A DNA stretch of 64,000 bases from Loxodes magnus (lineage: Eukaryota > Ciliophora > Karyorelictea > Loxodida > Loxodidae): positions 186,001 to 250,000 of the forward strand of contig CAMPDV010000430.1 in the NCBI GenBank assembly GCA_946699065.1, written 5' to 3'. Made by a program: the position numbers and the translations under genes. Positions within the stretch are counted from its first letter, which is position 1. The number at the start of each line of letters is the position of its first letter. Below, piece by piece: positions 1 through 12,613 of this stretch. The notes below the pieces were generated by a model that was not told where the DNA came from, did not search any database, and was given only the letters and a program-made list of their open reading frames with translations.

Positions 1-376
1 TATTAAGCAATCAGTTTAATTCATAATTCTCAAAACTTTCATTCAATTCCTTTGTATTTTAATGCAGAAAACACTTTATAGGAAGAGTTAAGAATGCTAA
101 GGAATTACAATTTTTGAGCATCTTCATTATTTTTGCCTATCTTACTTATAGAATGCATTCTTATAACTATCTTCGAATTCTCGCTTTTAGATATTAAGCT
201 AACTAGCTATTATTTGAATTGGAACTCTTTCTATTATTAGCATGTATGCTAATACTTAGGAGGATGGAGTGTGAGTGATTCTTTTATTATTGGGATGGTT
301 TATTATTTTCTTCGCAGGATCCTTCTGAGTAAAAAAATCTCCTTAGCTTCTTTATAGAAAATAACAAGATAACACT
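1..376. other. unassigned leading sequence
   Basis: No domain, RNA or repeat recognised. The segment directly precedes the ATG of the first candidate gene and may contain its promoter or the end of a gene outside the window. Confidence 0.4.
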
Positions 377-1153
377 ATGCTATTTCGATTTGCTTTTAAG
401 CCATTTGCTAGTGCTTTATTACTTAATAAGCATATTTCTCTTTATAAGAAGCATTTAATTTCCTTATCTCCTCTACAAAGCAATAGATTAGCATATTTTA
501 GTCCAAATATTCAGAGTTAGAATGCCACTAATATTGAGAGCCAATTAAATGAGAAAAGAAAAGAACAAAACTACCAGATTAGTAAACTATAGCCTAAGTA
601 ATTCATAAGGTAAAAAGATAAAATCTCAGAAATTAGGAATACTACCTTCGATATCGACGGCCGAAGATTACAAACTGTTAATCATTTAAATCCATTAGAA
701 AACAAAGCCATGTAAGTTTTTATAGTTAGAGATGGAAGGTTTGATATGACCACGACCTAGTTGAATGAAAATATAAATCATCCAGATAACCAAGAATATA
801 CTTAATAAGCTTAAACACTAAGTTTAATAAATAATCCTTTTGATATATTTAAATTCCTATTTAAGTCTAGTAATCCTAATTGTCCCTTCTAAAGCAATTA
901 GATAAATCCTGGCTCTTTAGAGAGTTTAAAAGTAAATCTAAGGTTAGCTCATATTAAATAAATAAAGACTTAAAGTTAAATGTTGATCTTAAAATAGATA
1001 TAGTAAGATAATAAGAAACTGGATCACTATTAATAAATTTCTTTATAGATTACTCTAAATATAGCTATCATTTTAAAATTATAAAGGTTTAAATTATCAA
1101 CTTTAATAAATTATTTGACTGTATTTAGAATCTAAATAGATGTAAAGGTATGA
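377..1153 (+). CDS. hypothetical protein with mitochondrial-targeting-like N-terminus
   Basis: From the ATG at 377, reading TAA/TAG as Gln, the frame runs 258 codons to a TGA at 1151-1153. The N-terminus (MLFRFAFKPFASALLLNKH) is rich in Arg, Lys, Phe, Ser and Leu and lacks acidic residues, as in a mitochondrial presequence. A polar segment with many Asn and Gln follows, and a Leu/Ile-rich helical tail. No family is recognised. Under this code an open frame is weak evidence; the start context, presequence-like composition and in-frame TGA are the only support. The same frame stays readable past 1153, so the protein could be longer if that TGA is read as Trp. Confidence 0.4.
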
Positions 1154-2799
1154 TTAGATATAATTGCCTAGTTTATAAGCACACTTCCAAAGCTTGTCTT
1201 CTAGGATATTTAAAATATTTAGTGAAGAAAGCAATGAATGGTATAAAATATCCTAGCTAACTTTAAAGCTTAATTAAATCTTTCTAAAAATGAAAGCTTT
1301 GTTGTTTAAATTTAAAGTCTCTAGTTACTATTTTAATAAGTTAAACTACTAAATATATTTGTAAAAAGACTTTATTCAAAATTACTACCCCTTTGATAAG
1401 CTTAGAATGACAATTAATGTTTACAATACAATAAATCCTTAGTGCTAAAAGTAAGGAGCAATTATTAGAGTTAAAGTATCATAATAATAATTTGATGACT
1501 ATCTAATTTATATTTAGCTTGCTTTATTTGATGGTTATTAGTTAAATTTACTTATAAAAGTATAGAGGGCATTAATAAGACATGCTATCAATTTAAAATA
1601 AATAAAATATCTATATAGCAACTAAGTGGTGACTATCTAGTTAGACTTTAAGTATCTCAATTAAATTATATAGTTAGGCATTAAATCAAATGTTAGATAC
1701 TTTAATTAGTTCAGAATGAAGGTAAGTATCAGTTCTCATTATATAAGCTAAAGTTCTGAAAACAACAACTGTCTACAAACATAAAGCACTTAAGATTCTC
1801 TAGGCTTAATAAAAAAGACAGACAAATAACTCCAAAATTTAAATTTTATTTACTAAATATTTACGTTTATTAATCATCAGAATAACCAATACTAAGAACT
1901 TTCAAGTTAGACAATACACTTAATAGTTAAACAAACAAGTAAGAAGCAGTTATAGAGATAAGCCTTATAAAAGGCTTATTTGCTCAAATTGCCTTATATA
2001 ATTGATTGGTATATCTAATGATTGGTTTATATAGCCTTTAATCTTATAGCTTAAAGTTATATTATAATCTTAAATTTAATTATTAGTAAACTCATTTAGC
2101 TAAATAGAAGAAGAGTCACTTAAAACGCTTTAGTTAGTAATATTTAGAATGTAGTTAATTAGAAATTAAAAGCTTATTTCCTTTATATAAATCTAGGATA
2201 TAGTGATATTTCTATTTAGTTCAAACAGTAAAAACAGAAGCAACGAATAAAATTAACTAAACCTAGATGGATAATCACTTAACATACTGCTAAGGCTTCT
2301 GCTTTAGATTTAGAAGAGTTTCGAAGCTAAATAATAGTTCTAGTTAAGCTTCTAAATTGAATGCAAATACCTAGATCGTTTGCTAATTAAAGCTTTATTA
2401 ATACATAGCTCTTCAATATTAAAGAGTGATGGCATGCACATAACACTGTTTTAGAGATCTTAAGAAGTAATCTGATATATTAAATCTAAAGAGAACTAAG
2501 GCTCATAAAAACCTGGAATGCTTAACAATTAATGAATGCTTTATCTTATTGGCATTACTTAATAAAGATACAATCTCATTAAATTAAATTTTAGATATGC
2601 TTAATTTATTTTTTTCATCTTGAATCCAATAAATCAAAATTATTAGCTTAGAGGTATATTAAAAGAAGATTAGTGTCTATAAAATTAAAATAGAAATAGA
2701 AATAAATTATATGATAAAAGGATAACTCAGCAAACCTATCTAGAGTAAAATAGAAACCCTTCAGCTAAAAGATAGTAGTTAGAACTCTTTTACCATTAA
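1154..2799 (+). other. coding-like sequence without recognisable domain
   Basis: The frame of the preceding candidate continues with about ten TGA codons, which would be Trp. The translation is Gln/Leu/Ile/Lys-rich and helical in character, but other frames look similar, so I cannot say whether this is coding or spacer. No tRNA, repeat or mobile-element signature was seen. Confidence 0.3.
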
Positions 2800-3559
2800 A
2801 TGGCTTTGAGAAAGATTCCTTTGTCGTATCTAAAGCTAATTACAAGTTAGGATACTTTTATCAAAATTGAGTTTAAAGGAAACAAAAACCTAAACTTAGT
2901 CAAATTTGGAATTATAATATTCTAAAGGTAATTGAAAGAGTTCTAACTTCAAGAATTAGCAGCATTAGTTATAAAATCAAAGCCTATACTAATATTAATT
3001 GAACCTGTATGCATATCAGATAAATAGAAGCATTGAATTACATTTCTTTGCGTATATAAGGGAAATAAAGTAAATTATTAGAAAGAAAGCTTGCAGTTAG
3101 TTCAATCTTAGTTATTTGAAATAGCTACCATATAAATAAAAATTTACAATGGAAAATTAATTTAAAACTAGCTCATAAATAAAAAATGCCTCAATGCTCA
3201 GATTCCACTTGCTTAGAGTAAGTTTATTTGTTCGATTTAAACTGCAAACACAAATTCTGCAAAAATCATCTGAGGGAAATGATGAGAATTTGTAAGACCT
3301 TGAAGAGTCTTCTTAGGATACAAAATAAATATAGTGCAGCTAATGCAATAAAGTCAAATAACTGAACTAGAATGAAGACGATAAATTATAAATACTCTTT
3401 TCTGTGTAATTGCTTACAGAAAGCAAAGATTCTATTTTTGAGTTCCCTAGTTAAGATAACCCATCTAGCTGATAATAATATACTCAAACCAGTTAAGACT
3501 TCCTTTAAACTAACTTTCTCACTTCTTTTCTTACTTTTCTTCTTCACTTTACTGTTCAA
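2800..3559 (+). CDS. candidate zinc-binding protein, split over frames, truncated by LINE
   Basis: Three adjoining segments look coding but lie in different frames. One starts at the ATG at 2800 (MALRKIPLSYLKLI...). A second around 3186-3290 contains CSDSTC, eleven residues, then CKHKFCKNH, that is C-x4-C...C-x-H-x2-C-x2-H, resembling part of a RING or IBR-type zinc site. A third from about 3290 to 3560 carries CSQC and an acidic tail. Short introns would explain the frame changes, but none was proven. At 3560 the sequence switches abruptly to LINE homology, so the 3' end of any gene here has been displaced. Possible RING-type ligase; low confidence in the model. Confidence 0.35.
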
Positions 3560-4988
3560 CTAAATTCTTAAACAAGAGATAAATAATGGTAAACTAATAT
3601 GAAATTTGAGAAAGCATTAATTAATTGGCGAAATGAAAATCAGCAGGACTTGATGAAATTTAAGTAGAAACAATTTTATCTGGTGGGAAAAAATTAATAG
3701 AAGTAACATGTAAAATGATATCTAAGATGATTTAAGAGGGAATAATACTTTAGGAGATGAAACAACAATACATAATAATAATATACAAAAAGGAGGATAA
3801 ATGAACCCGATGAACTATCGACCAATCTCTTTAATGAATCATGCTTTAAAATTTGTAGAAACATGATTTTTCTAGCAATTTTAAGGATATCTTCATAATG
3901 ATGAAAACGAATACTAATATGGTTTCAAAAAAGGAAATCATGCATACTATAAATCTTCAATCTAAGAACTTTATAGGAATGGTCAATACGGAACAAAAAA
4001 GATGTATTTGTAATATTAGTTGATATTAAGAAAACTTATGACTCAATACAAAGAAAGGAAATATGATAAATCTTAAAGGATCTAAAAATACCGGAATAGA
4101 TAATTCAACTTCTAAAAAACTTCAACTGTGAAGAAGAAATTAAACTGAAAATCAATGATTAAATAGCAAAATCATTTGCGACAAATAAAGGGCTAAACAT
4201 AATATCGTCAAGATTATTTAACTTGATAATTGCAAAACTTCTCCATAGATTGGTAGATTAAAAGCTAGGAATTACGATAGAGTATAAAAACGAAGAGGGA
4301 TGGACATAAGAAATAAATGCAGGATGTTTTGCATACGCAGATTTCCTAGCCTAAATAAGTAAATGGGAATAAGTAGAGGAAGTAATCGAAAATTTAACCT
4401 AATGGCAGAAAAGTACAAATTGGAAATTGTAGACAAAACAAAATGAATGATATGAAAAGCAGAGAAAATAGTAACTGGGAAAATATTGGAAATACTATCG
4501 AGGTGGGAAATTTAAAGATAGAAAGAGTAACGACTTTTTAGTACCAAGGGAATATAATAGAAGAGAACATCAGCTTTGAAAAAAACATGGAGAACAGACT
4601 AGAAGCAGCAAAAAAAAAGCAAACATGGATATTGGGAAAAATAATAATGAATAAGGGATTAATGTCATATAATGCAGGAATAATGATAAAAACCTTCGTA
4701 AGCTCAGTATTCAGCTATGGGACAGAAGTTATCCCATATTGCGAATAATTCGTAGGAAAATAAGTGATAAAAAACTAGAAATAATATAAAGAAGATCTAT
4801 TCGAACAAACATAGATGCCACTTTTTAAGTGCAAAATGAGTTGTTAGAACACGAATCGCAATTTATGAAATTTAAAAATTACATGTGACAAAAAACGTAG
4901 AGATAAAAAACAAATTAATAGGAAACAAAGAAAAACTGTAAACGAATTATTTTTCGACCAAAGTAAAGAAGAGAACTTAATTTTTGAA
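3560..4988 (+). mobile_element. LINE fragment (reverse transcriptase portion), truncated at both ends
   Basis: Clearly homologous to 44096-45541 of the longer LINE in this window, starting at the shared stretch aaattcttaaacaagagata and ending where the longer copy continues after gaagagaac. It contains the fingers/palm region with readable motifs such as DIKK.YDS-like and GWTQEI-like peptides, but has lost part of the region that includes KQGI in the longer copy and is interrupted in several frames, so it is a dead fragment. Both the 5' endonuclease part and the 3' hairpin are missing. It is useful because it differs from the longer copy by TGG where that copy has TGA, and by TAA where that copy has CAA. 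Confidence 0.9.
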
Positions 4989-4989
4989 C

Positions 4990-5140
4990 TACTTCCTTTA
5001 TCTCGTATTTCAAAGCTTAGATACTTCCTTATAACTGAAGTTAAGACTTCTTCACTTTTCTTTTCAAATCACTTACTCATTACTTCCTTTATCTCTTATC
5101 TCAAAGCTTAGATACTTCCTTATAACTGAAGTTAAGACTT
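4990..5140. repeat. direct repeat, two ~60-bp units 91 bp apart
   Basis: Positions 4990-5049 and 5081-5140 are near-identical, both containing aaagcttagatacttcctta followed by taactgaagttaagact. They start two bases after LINE homology ends. Origin unknown; either a remnant of a coiled-coil repeat gene or a local duplication tied to the LINE breakpoint. Confidence 0.85.
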
Positions 5141-6649
5141 TTTTACTAAATGCTTTGCTTTACGTTTTTTAAATTGCTTTTTTTTTACAGTGTTTTACAT
5201 AATTTCAATTTTAGCCTTCTTTTAAACTTTTTTTTTTTTTTTCTCTTAAAACTGAGCTTTTTTGAACTTGTATTTATTTTGATCTTTTATTCTTTTCTTA
5301 ATTATTTTTTTTTCTTTTAGCTTTTCTCTTTAAATTGATACATTAAATTTTTATTCTACTTTTTTCAAACATTTTTTTTGTTTAAATTCTTAAGATAATA
5401 TTTTTTCTTAGTTCTTAATCATCCTTTTATTTTCTTATAGAGAATTTTTTTTAATTGTTTTTTTGCAATAGTTTTTTTTTCTATTTGATTTTCTATACCT
5501 CAAATGTACTTTATTTTTCTGCATACTTTTGTTAAAACTTTCTTTTTCAATTTTTTTTTACAAAAAATCTCAATTATCTTTTTTTAAAGGTTTTTTTCCT
5601 TAATTTTCAAAAGCTATATATAACATTTGATAGCTCTTATTTCTTTTTTTATGGTTTAATTTGAGATTTTCCATTATTTTTTTACTATTTTTTGTAATTT
5701 TTTTTAACCCAATTTTTTCTACTTTTTTCCGATCCAAAGTCTCCTTTAGAGCTCAATTCTATTGCAAAAATTTTAACATTTTTTGCATTTTAAGACATTT
5801 TTTACTTTCTGATATCTCATATACATTAAAAAAATAAAAATCCTTATTTAAAACTCCTTCTTCAAAATTTTTTTAAGTTTATTCCGTCCGAAAAAAGTCT
5901 TACAGTGTAAAAATCTTAGCAAAAAAGCTTTTTTTATTTTCACAAATTTCATGTTTCTACCTCATAAAATTTTATCTGAAAATAATTTATTATAGTACAC
6001 TCAATTTTACCATCTTAAAATAAAAAATTTTGTGCAACTTAAAAATAATAAAATGAGATTATAACAAGTGTAACTAAATTTCATAAAAAGATAAATAAAT
6101 TTTCATATCACAAAGCTCAAATCTCTAATACTATACTTGAAAATAAAAAAAAAATTTAGCTCGGACTTTGTTAAAAAAACATTTACTAAAAAATTTCCTA
6201 ATTACTCTAACGCTTTATTTAAATTAAATTTAAACTTTTATTTAAAAATTAACTAAGCTCAAAAAAAAACTTAGAATAAAATCTATACCTAGAATTTTTT
6301 ATCTTCTACCTATTTATAAGAAAAAAATACAATTAATTAGAAATAAAGACTTAAAAATTTTAAATTCATAAATACTAAAATTAAATAGATAAACTCAAAA
6401 ATTACACAGTCAGTTATAGAATATCTTTGTTTATCCTCTCCACTCAGGATGATGTTGTCCATTGTACATTTCTAAAATCGCAATCCATAGTCAGCATATA
6501 TTTTATTCCAATCAATCTACTAGATAATTATATACTAAAATCGAACTTACCTATTATTAGTTATTGGACTATTCTCCATTCATTATCCTTCCCATATTTC
6601 ATCTTCGGAAATTGTAATCACTTGATTAGTTAAGATTTTAACTTCCAAA
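5141..6649. other. T-rich spacer
   Basis: Long T runs on the plus strand, very low GC, no domain recognised. It lies 3' of the minus-strand WD40 gene. If that gene's terminal TGA at 6650-6652 is read through, 100-200 bases here could still be coding. Confidence 0.5.
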
Positions 6650-8806
6650 TCACTTAACTCCGTTACTTGATAACAACCAATTGTTGTCCTTAGATTATGA
6701 TAAACTACCCACACTGTCTGTATGACCCAATAGCACACATTCACACTATCCATTTTTGATATTTCAGATTCTTATTGTCTTATCTCGTGATCCAGATAAG
6801 ATAAATTTGTTATTATTTGATAATATTACCGAAAAGACAGAATCAGTATGTCCCGATAAGACCCTTATACAAGATAGAGTTTTTGTGTTCCATAAACGAA
6901 GAGTTTAGTCATATGATCCAGATACAATGTAGTTAGAATTACTAGATATAGTCACAGCTATAACAGAACTCGTGTGACCCCTCATGGTCTTACAAATACC
7001 TGTTTTGACGTCCCATAGTCTCACCGTCTAATCTCCACTTCCCGATACAATGAACTCTGAATCACTGGATATAGCCACAGCATATACAAAACTAGTGTGA
7101 CCACTCATGGTCTTACAGGTACCTGTCTTGACGTCCCATAGTCTCACCGTCTAATCTCCACTTCCCGATACGATGAAATCTAAATCACTGGATATAGCCA
7201 CAGCATATACACAACTAGTGTGACCACTCATGGTCTTACAAATACCTGTCTTGACGTCCCATAGTCTCACCGTCTAATCTCCACTTCCCGATACAATGAA
7301 CTCTGAATCACTGGATATAGCCACAGCATATACAAAACTAGTGTGACCACTCATGGCCTTACAAACACCTGTCTTGGCGTCCCATAGTCTCACCGTCTTA
7401 TCTACACTTCCCGATACGATGAAGTCACTATTTGGTGAGATGGCCACCGAAGTGACTGAGTCCGAATGTCCAGTGAAAACTTGAGGGTGTTCAGTTATTA
7501 CGGATGATAAGTTAGCGTTTGAGAAGTCACAATTAATAAATTTTGTGTTGCGGAGGTTGGCAGAAGTTAGGTTGGAGTTAGAGAATTTACAGTTTGTGAA
7601 GGTTATGTCAGAGAGATCAGCGTTAGATAGGTCAATGTTTTATAAATCTTGATTAGTGAATTCGAAGTTCATATAATTCAATAAAATTAATGAATTGACT
7701 GCACTCAATTACATCTTTGATTTATTCTTAGCTGAATTCAAAATCTATAAAAGATATTACTAAATCTTCTCAGATTTTGATTGCACTAAATCGTAAAGAA
7801 TCATTGATTTTTAATATAAGTTTATTATATTCTATGGATTATTTAAGACGGAACTCATATCTATTTATCTACTTTAAAATTCATTAAGAATACTTTATAG
7901 GTGCTGAGTGCTTTCGATTTTGAGTTTTTAAAGTGGCTATTTTACGATTTAAGCTGCTTATACTTATTCTGGAACTTTTGGGTTAATTGATTATGTAACT
8001 TTCTGTCCTTAGATTTATTTTTTGGCTTCTTCTTAAGGTTGGCTCACTTATTATGCCTGATTTTAATTTGGTTGGCTTTATAGATTGATGTATTTTCTTA
8101 TAACAACTGTAAAATCTTATATATCTGATCTTTGTTTAGGATTCATACTCGTAATCTCCTAAAAGACCTTAAAAGAAATTTCTTGAATTTTCTTATAATT
8201 TTGACTTACATCTTAGTAACTCAAAGACCTTACTCTTTGCATTTCATTTTACATGTTTTCAAATTCCGATACTACCTCATTCAATGCATTTATATTACAA
8301 TTGCATTCTGAACTGGTTACCACCTTTAATGTCTTTATTTACTAATACTTCTCACTTAGAGCATTTATCTTTCTTAATACTTACTCTATTTCATTTACTA
8401 TCTTCTATCTCTCATCAATTTCTCTTTAACATAGTATCCACGTAACTTATTTTACTATTTTATTAAAGATCTTTTGGCAATCCAGACATGTTTTCTTGAT
8501 ACTTAAGATATTTGCCTTTTACATTTTGGCTTGTCCCGATAAGTCTTAAATCAGTTGGATAAGATTAGCTTAATGCTCAAACTTATTTAGCTATTACTTG
8601 AAATATTCTTTTATGTCGAAATTCTTAAGATTCTACTCTTCTATACTTACTTACAAGTTGTGAATTTTGCATTTTATTGTATCAGTTAATTTAGAAACAT
8701 TTTTAATACATTTAGCACATTAAATACAACCACATTATAAAACTTTGGGTAATCTTTGATTTTAGTCGAAGACTTTGCTACAACTCTAACAGATAGTTAA
8801 ATCCAT
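6650..8806 (-). CDS. RING-coiled coil-pentapeptide-WD40 repeat protein
   Basis: The ATG at 8806 and a TGA at 6652-6650 are exactly in frame, giving 718 residues. The N-terminus has a RING-like zinc site, CQSC then CGCIQCAKC. A long helical region with further Cys pairs (CLDC) follows, then about 50 residues of pentapeptide repeats (ANLRN, ANLSS, NCKFS type) near residue 390, then seven WD40 repeats to the C-terminus. The WD signatures read RLWDVKTG, and in one blade the conserved Trp is encoded by TGA (RIW-NIK). Central blades are nearly identical in DNA. The RING suggests a ubiquitin ligase with the WD40 propeller as substrate reader; pentapeptide plus WD40 fusions are also common in regulatory proteins. 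The final TGA falls at another Trp-like position (GVK-W), so the true end is uncertain. Confidence 0.85.
6895..7430 (-). repeat. 123-bp tandem repeat encoding WD40 blades
   Basis: The phrase gtctcaccgtct recurs at 7018, 7141, 7264 and 7387, exactly 123 bp apart, with only a few differences between units. Each unit encodes one 41-residue WD40 blade. Such DNA identity implies recent unit duplication or gene conversion in the propeller. Confidence 0.9.
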
Positions 8807-9571
8807 TACTTATAATTAACTTAGAAAAAGGACTCTCAATAAATACCATATATTACAATGAAAATAAAATTGATAAAAAATAAATAGAAATGAATAACAA
8901 ATAATAATTAAAAATAAGAATTTATCAGAATTAATATTTAATTTGATTAAAAAAATTATTTATAATTAAAATTGAAAAAATTTATAACTATTAGATAAAA
9001 ATACTAGACATGAACACTAAAATTTAACGTAAATAATAAAATTAAATATGTAAATCTGTTTCTTTTATAAAATTAAAATAAATAAAATTCGCTAAATAAA
9101 TTAAAAAAAATAATATTTTTAAATAATTTATAAATTTTAATTAAAAATATGTATATTTTGAGATAAGTACAATTAAAAAAAAGGTTATTTTAATATAAAA
9201 AAACTAATAAAAAATGAAACTACTAATTATAACAATAAAAATTAGTAAAACTATAATATAAAAATATTCTTTAAATTATAATTAAAATTTTTTCTTTTAT
9301 AAATACAAAAACAATTCTTATATTAATTAAATACAAATTAGTTTTTGTAATTTTAAAAGAATGAAAATATATAAGATATGCTTATAATATAAAATTAAAT
9401 TATTAAAAAAGATCTTATTATTTCGAAATTAATAATCAAAAATTAAATTTTTTTTTATTAATATATAACGTAAAATATTACAAAATTTAGAATAAAAAAT
9501 CTTTATTCATCTGAAAAAAACTTGTAAACTTAAACCTAATTTACAAAAAAAAGTTATTACATAAAAAATAA
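8807..9571. other. AT-rich spacer upstream of the RING-WD40 gene
   Basis: Very AT-rich with A and T runs and no recognisable domain. It should contain the promoter of the minus-strand RING-WD40 gene. It ends at the left direct repeat of an inserted retroelement. Confidence 0.5.
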
Positions 9572-9583
9572 TTAATATCTGGA
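9572..9583 (+). repeat. left target-site-duplication-like repeat of ORF1-only element A
   Basis: ttaatatctgga here is repeated exactly at 10647-10658, on the other side of the ORF1-only element. A 12-bp length fits LINE-type insertion. Confidence 0.75.
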
Positions 9584-10646
9584 GATATAATATAAAATGG
9601 CTGGCTTCAAGAAGGATTTTTTTACCACCTCCTCAGAACAGGAGAGAAAACTAGAAGTAAATATTCTCACCACGTCTTCTTCAACTTAACGCTCTTCTTA
9701 ATAAAAATAACCAGAACAACAAAATAAATTAGAAGAACTAATAAAAAATACTAAATCCTGCAAATTAAAATAAAGCGGACTTCTTCCATTAAAGGACAAG
9801 CAGGAACTGAGACAAAAATTAAGAACAGAAAAGTTGACACAGCTCTCAACGCCTCCATTGAAAACTGAAAAAAGAGACCACTCAACTGAATCGATAAAAA
9901 TAATAATGAAGAAATAAAAATTAAACGAAGAAGGTAAAGTACGATAATTTAATATAGATCCTATTACCTTTGATTTAGACAACATTGAAATAGAACAAAA
10001 GAACTCTGAATAGATGAAACAGCTGATTCATCTACTTATTAGAAACATAAAAAAATTCGAAGAGGAATTAAACTCCCAAAAGGAAGAGATGTTTACAATA
10101 AGTCAGGATCTATTAAACCATGAAGATGATGACGAAGTCCATATGGTAGACCGAAGAGCTAAAGTCGGAGTTTATGAGTCAATTTAAAATTTAGAGAATG
10201 ATATTTGAGTAATGCAAGAGCAAGACGAGAAAAACTGAGTAAAATTAGATTCTAGACTTAAATTAATAGAAGAAAATCTGTAGAAGCTTTCTTAAGGAAT
10301 TCCAATGGAAATAGAGAAACAAGAAAAGATATTTCCTAGAGCAAGGAAAATATGTTACATTTGCAACAGCACTTGACATTCATGGTGAAAATGTTCCCAA
10401 TAGAAAAGAATAAGAATGAATATTTGGAGTAATATTAACTATTAGCAACTGAAATGGCGAACAACGGAATTCTTCCCATCGGGAAATGAGAAAATCCGGA
10501 AAAAAAAATTCTTAACTCATCTATTAAAAAGAGAGAAGTCCAGGAAAAAGAGCACAAGGAACGAACATGCAAGAAATGAGATTTTATACATTTAAAACTT
10601 CAATTAAGCCGGAAGGCGAACAGTTATTTTAATGATTTGATTTGAT
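9584..10646 (+). mobile_element. ORF1-only non-LTR element A
   Basis: A 1,063-bp unit bracketed by 12-bp direct repeats. It begins 13 bases before an ATG, carries one knuckle protein gene and ends in a short (gattt)n tail, like the microsatellite tails of many LINEs. It has no endonuclease or reverse transcriptase. The first ~60 bases of its gene closely match the 5' ends of the complete LINEs at 41.01 and 63.06 kb. An antisense relative lies at 28.74-29.65 kb. The layout resembles half-LINE elements (HAL1 type) that depend on an autonomous partner. Confidence 0.75.
9597..10640 (+). CDS. ORF1-like coiled-coil and CCHC zinc-knuckle protein (element A)
   Basis: From the ATG at 9597 the frame runs 347 codons to a TGA at 10638-10640. 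The N-terminus has FFTTSSEQER, shared with LINE ORF1. A long charged, heptad-like coiled-coil region follows (roughly residues 60-230), then a CCHC knuckle, CYICNSTWHSWWKC, with the spacing C-x2-C-x4-H-x4-C. Two of its Trp residues are TGA. A basic tail with FFPSGNEKIRKKK matches the post-knuckle motif of the other ORF1s here. Proteins of this type bind element RNA and chaperone nucleic acid. This frame is uninterrupted, so the copy may be recent. Confidence 0.75.
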
Positions 10647-10658
10647 TTAATATCTGGA
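10647..10658 (+). repeat. right target-site-duplication-like repeat of element A
   Basis: Exact copy of ttaatatctgga at 9572-9583, directly after the (gattt)n tail. Confidence 0.75.
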
Positions 10659-12613
10659 AATTATTCAATATCAAACATTAATGAAATAAATTATCTAAAA
10701 TTAGATCATTAAATTTATTTATTTAAAAATGCAACAAATATTAAAATCTATAAAATATAGTTTATTTAAAAAAATTAAAGAAAAAAACTAAGATACAATT
10801 TGAAAAAATTCATAATATTAATAAAATTAAAACATCTTATGAAGTAATCTCAAAATGAAATAATTATAAAAGAAAAAATTAAAAAAAACAATAAATATTA
10901 AAAGAAAAAAAAAAAAGATAAAATATTATGCTAATAAATAACAAAAAAAGAAAAAAATAATAAAAAATATAAAACTATAATAAAATATAGATATTCTAAA
11001 AATAAGAAAAATTATTCAATAAGATTAAAAAAGATAAAAAATTAAACAAAAAAAAAGAAAGTTTATTTTAACTGAATGAAAAAAAAGTTTTAATTAAAAT
11101 AAGAAAACATATAAGACTAATAAAAGCCATATAATAACTAATTAAAAAAAAAACAAATATAATAATATTTATTAGCTTTATAAGCATTCTAAATATCTTC
11201 TTGGAAGTTTATAAAATTCTACTAAGTATGCTTTATATTTTATCTTTATAAAATTTTCTTAATTGTATTGCTTAATTACTTTTAAAAAAAAACGAAGCAT
11301 AGCTATTTTATAATAAATTTAGATTTTTTTCAATTAAATCGGAAATATAAATTTCTACATTCATTCTATATCAGAATGCTATTTGAATCTATTAATATAA
11401 ATTTCTCATTTTATTTAGATTTATTTTGTTTAAATTAATAAAATCCTAAAATTAGCATAAAAATTTAGAATAATTCATTATTAAGTTTATTTTAAGATAT
11501 ATTGGAAGAAAATATAAAAATGCGATTCATTTTATTTGATTTTCATAATTATCTAATTTAACTTGCATGTTTTATTTACAACTAGCATTATCAATCAATA
11601 TATTTTGTTTATATACCTTATTTAAGCTACGAAACAAAGTGTATGAGGATTATAATGATAATATAAAGCAGACGATATTTACTATCTGTTTTAAGACTAG
11701 CTTTCATAAGAAAATAATTAAATCTACATAGACTTAAATAAATAGAGATAATTAAAATTATAGAAATTATAAATAATCAGATTGATAAATAAATATTAAG
11801 CTTACAAATAGTAGCTTAAATTAATTTAATTCATAAAGTTATTTTTATTCTTTATTTTATTTTTTATATTTTAGCTACTTTTAAATGTGATTGTAATTTC
11901 TTATGGAAGGCTTGTGATTGGCTTAATGATTTATTTTATTTTTAAGTTTTAAAAGCATAATAATAATTTTTAGTATAGATGGGAAATTTATGAATCTAAA
12001 TTTATTAATACTATTTAGATAAAACTTTGATTAAATTATTTTAAAGGCTTATATTCCTGTGATGTTATTAATAGTGAAAAATTAATTATAATTTAACAAC
12101 TAAAATTGAAATTTCAAGATCTTTTTGAAGAATGGAAAGTAAAGAAAGTAAGAAAAGAGGATCAAATAGTGAAAATATAAAGAAAATGTTTATAAGCAAG
12201 ATAAAAATAGAAAATTAGGTCGTATTTATATTCTAAAATTTATTAGAGCTATTTGGCAGCAAATAATAAATAAAGCAAAATTTTTATTTTATTAACTTAA
12301 TTTATTATTCTAAAGTTTCATTTCGATATTACGAAAATACTTAGTAACATTTATTTTATTTCTTTATTATGCACTGATAGATATATGCTTCGCTATTAAA
12401 TTAACGTTTCGATAATAAAGTAAAAAAAGAATCCTTAATATTACAATTTAATTATCTATCAAGCAATTTAATATTTTAATTTAATAATAGAGTTAATTTT
12501 CAAATAATTTCAATTATTCTTTTATTATTTAAAGTAGCTCTTTTAATAGCTTACGTAGTTATTTAAAATTACTCCAAACCATATAATTTTACTTTTGTAA
12601 TTAACATATATAA
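10659..12613. other. AT-rich spacer
   Basis: Extremely AT-rich with A runs up to 11.0 kb. A lysine-rich start-like stretch (MESKESKKRGSN) occurs at about 12132 but dissolves into low-complexity sequence; not called as a gene. Confidence 0.45.

Noticed and set aside
5141-6400. Telomeric or satellite repeat
   Set aside because: T-rich but with no regular period; only homopolymer runs.
9698-9985. Minus-strand open frame in element A
   Set aside because: Antisense to the coiled-coil part of the knuckle protein; the same artefact appears in the inverted copy at 29281-29577.
12132-12600. Gene starting MESKESKKRG
   Set aside because: The charged start fades into low-complexity sequence with no second support.
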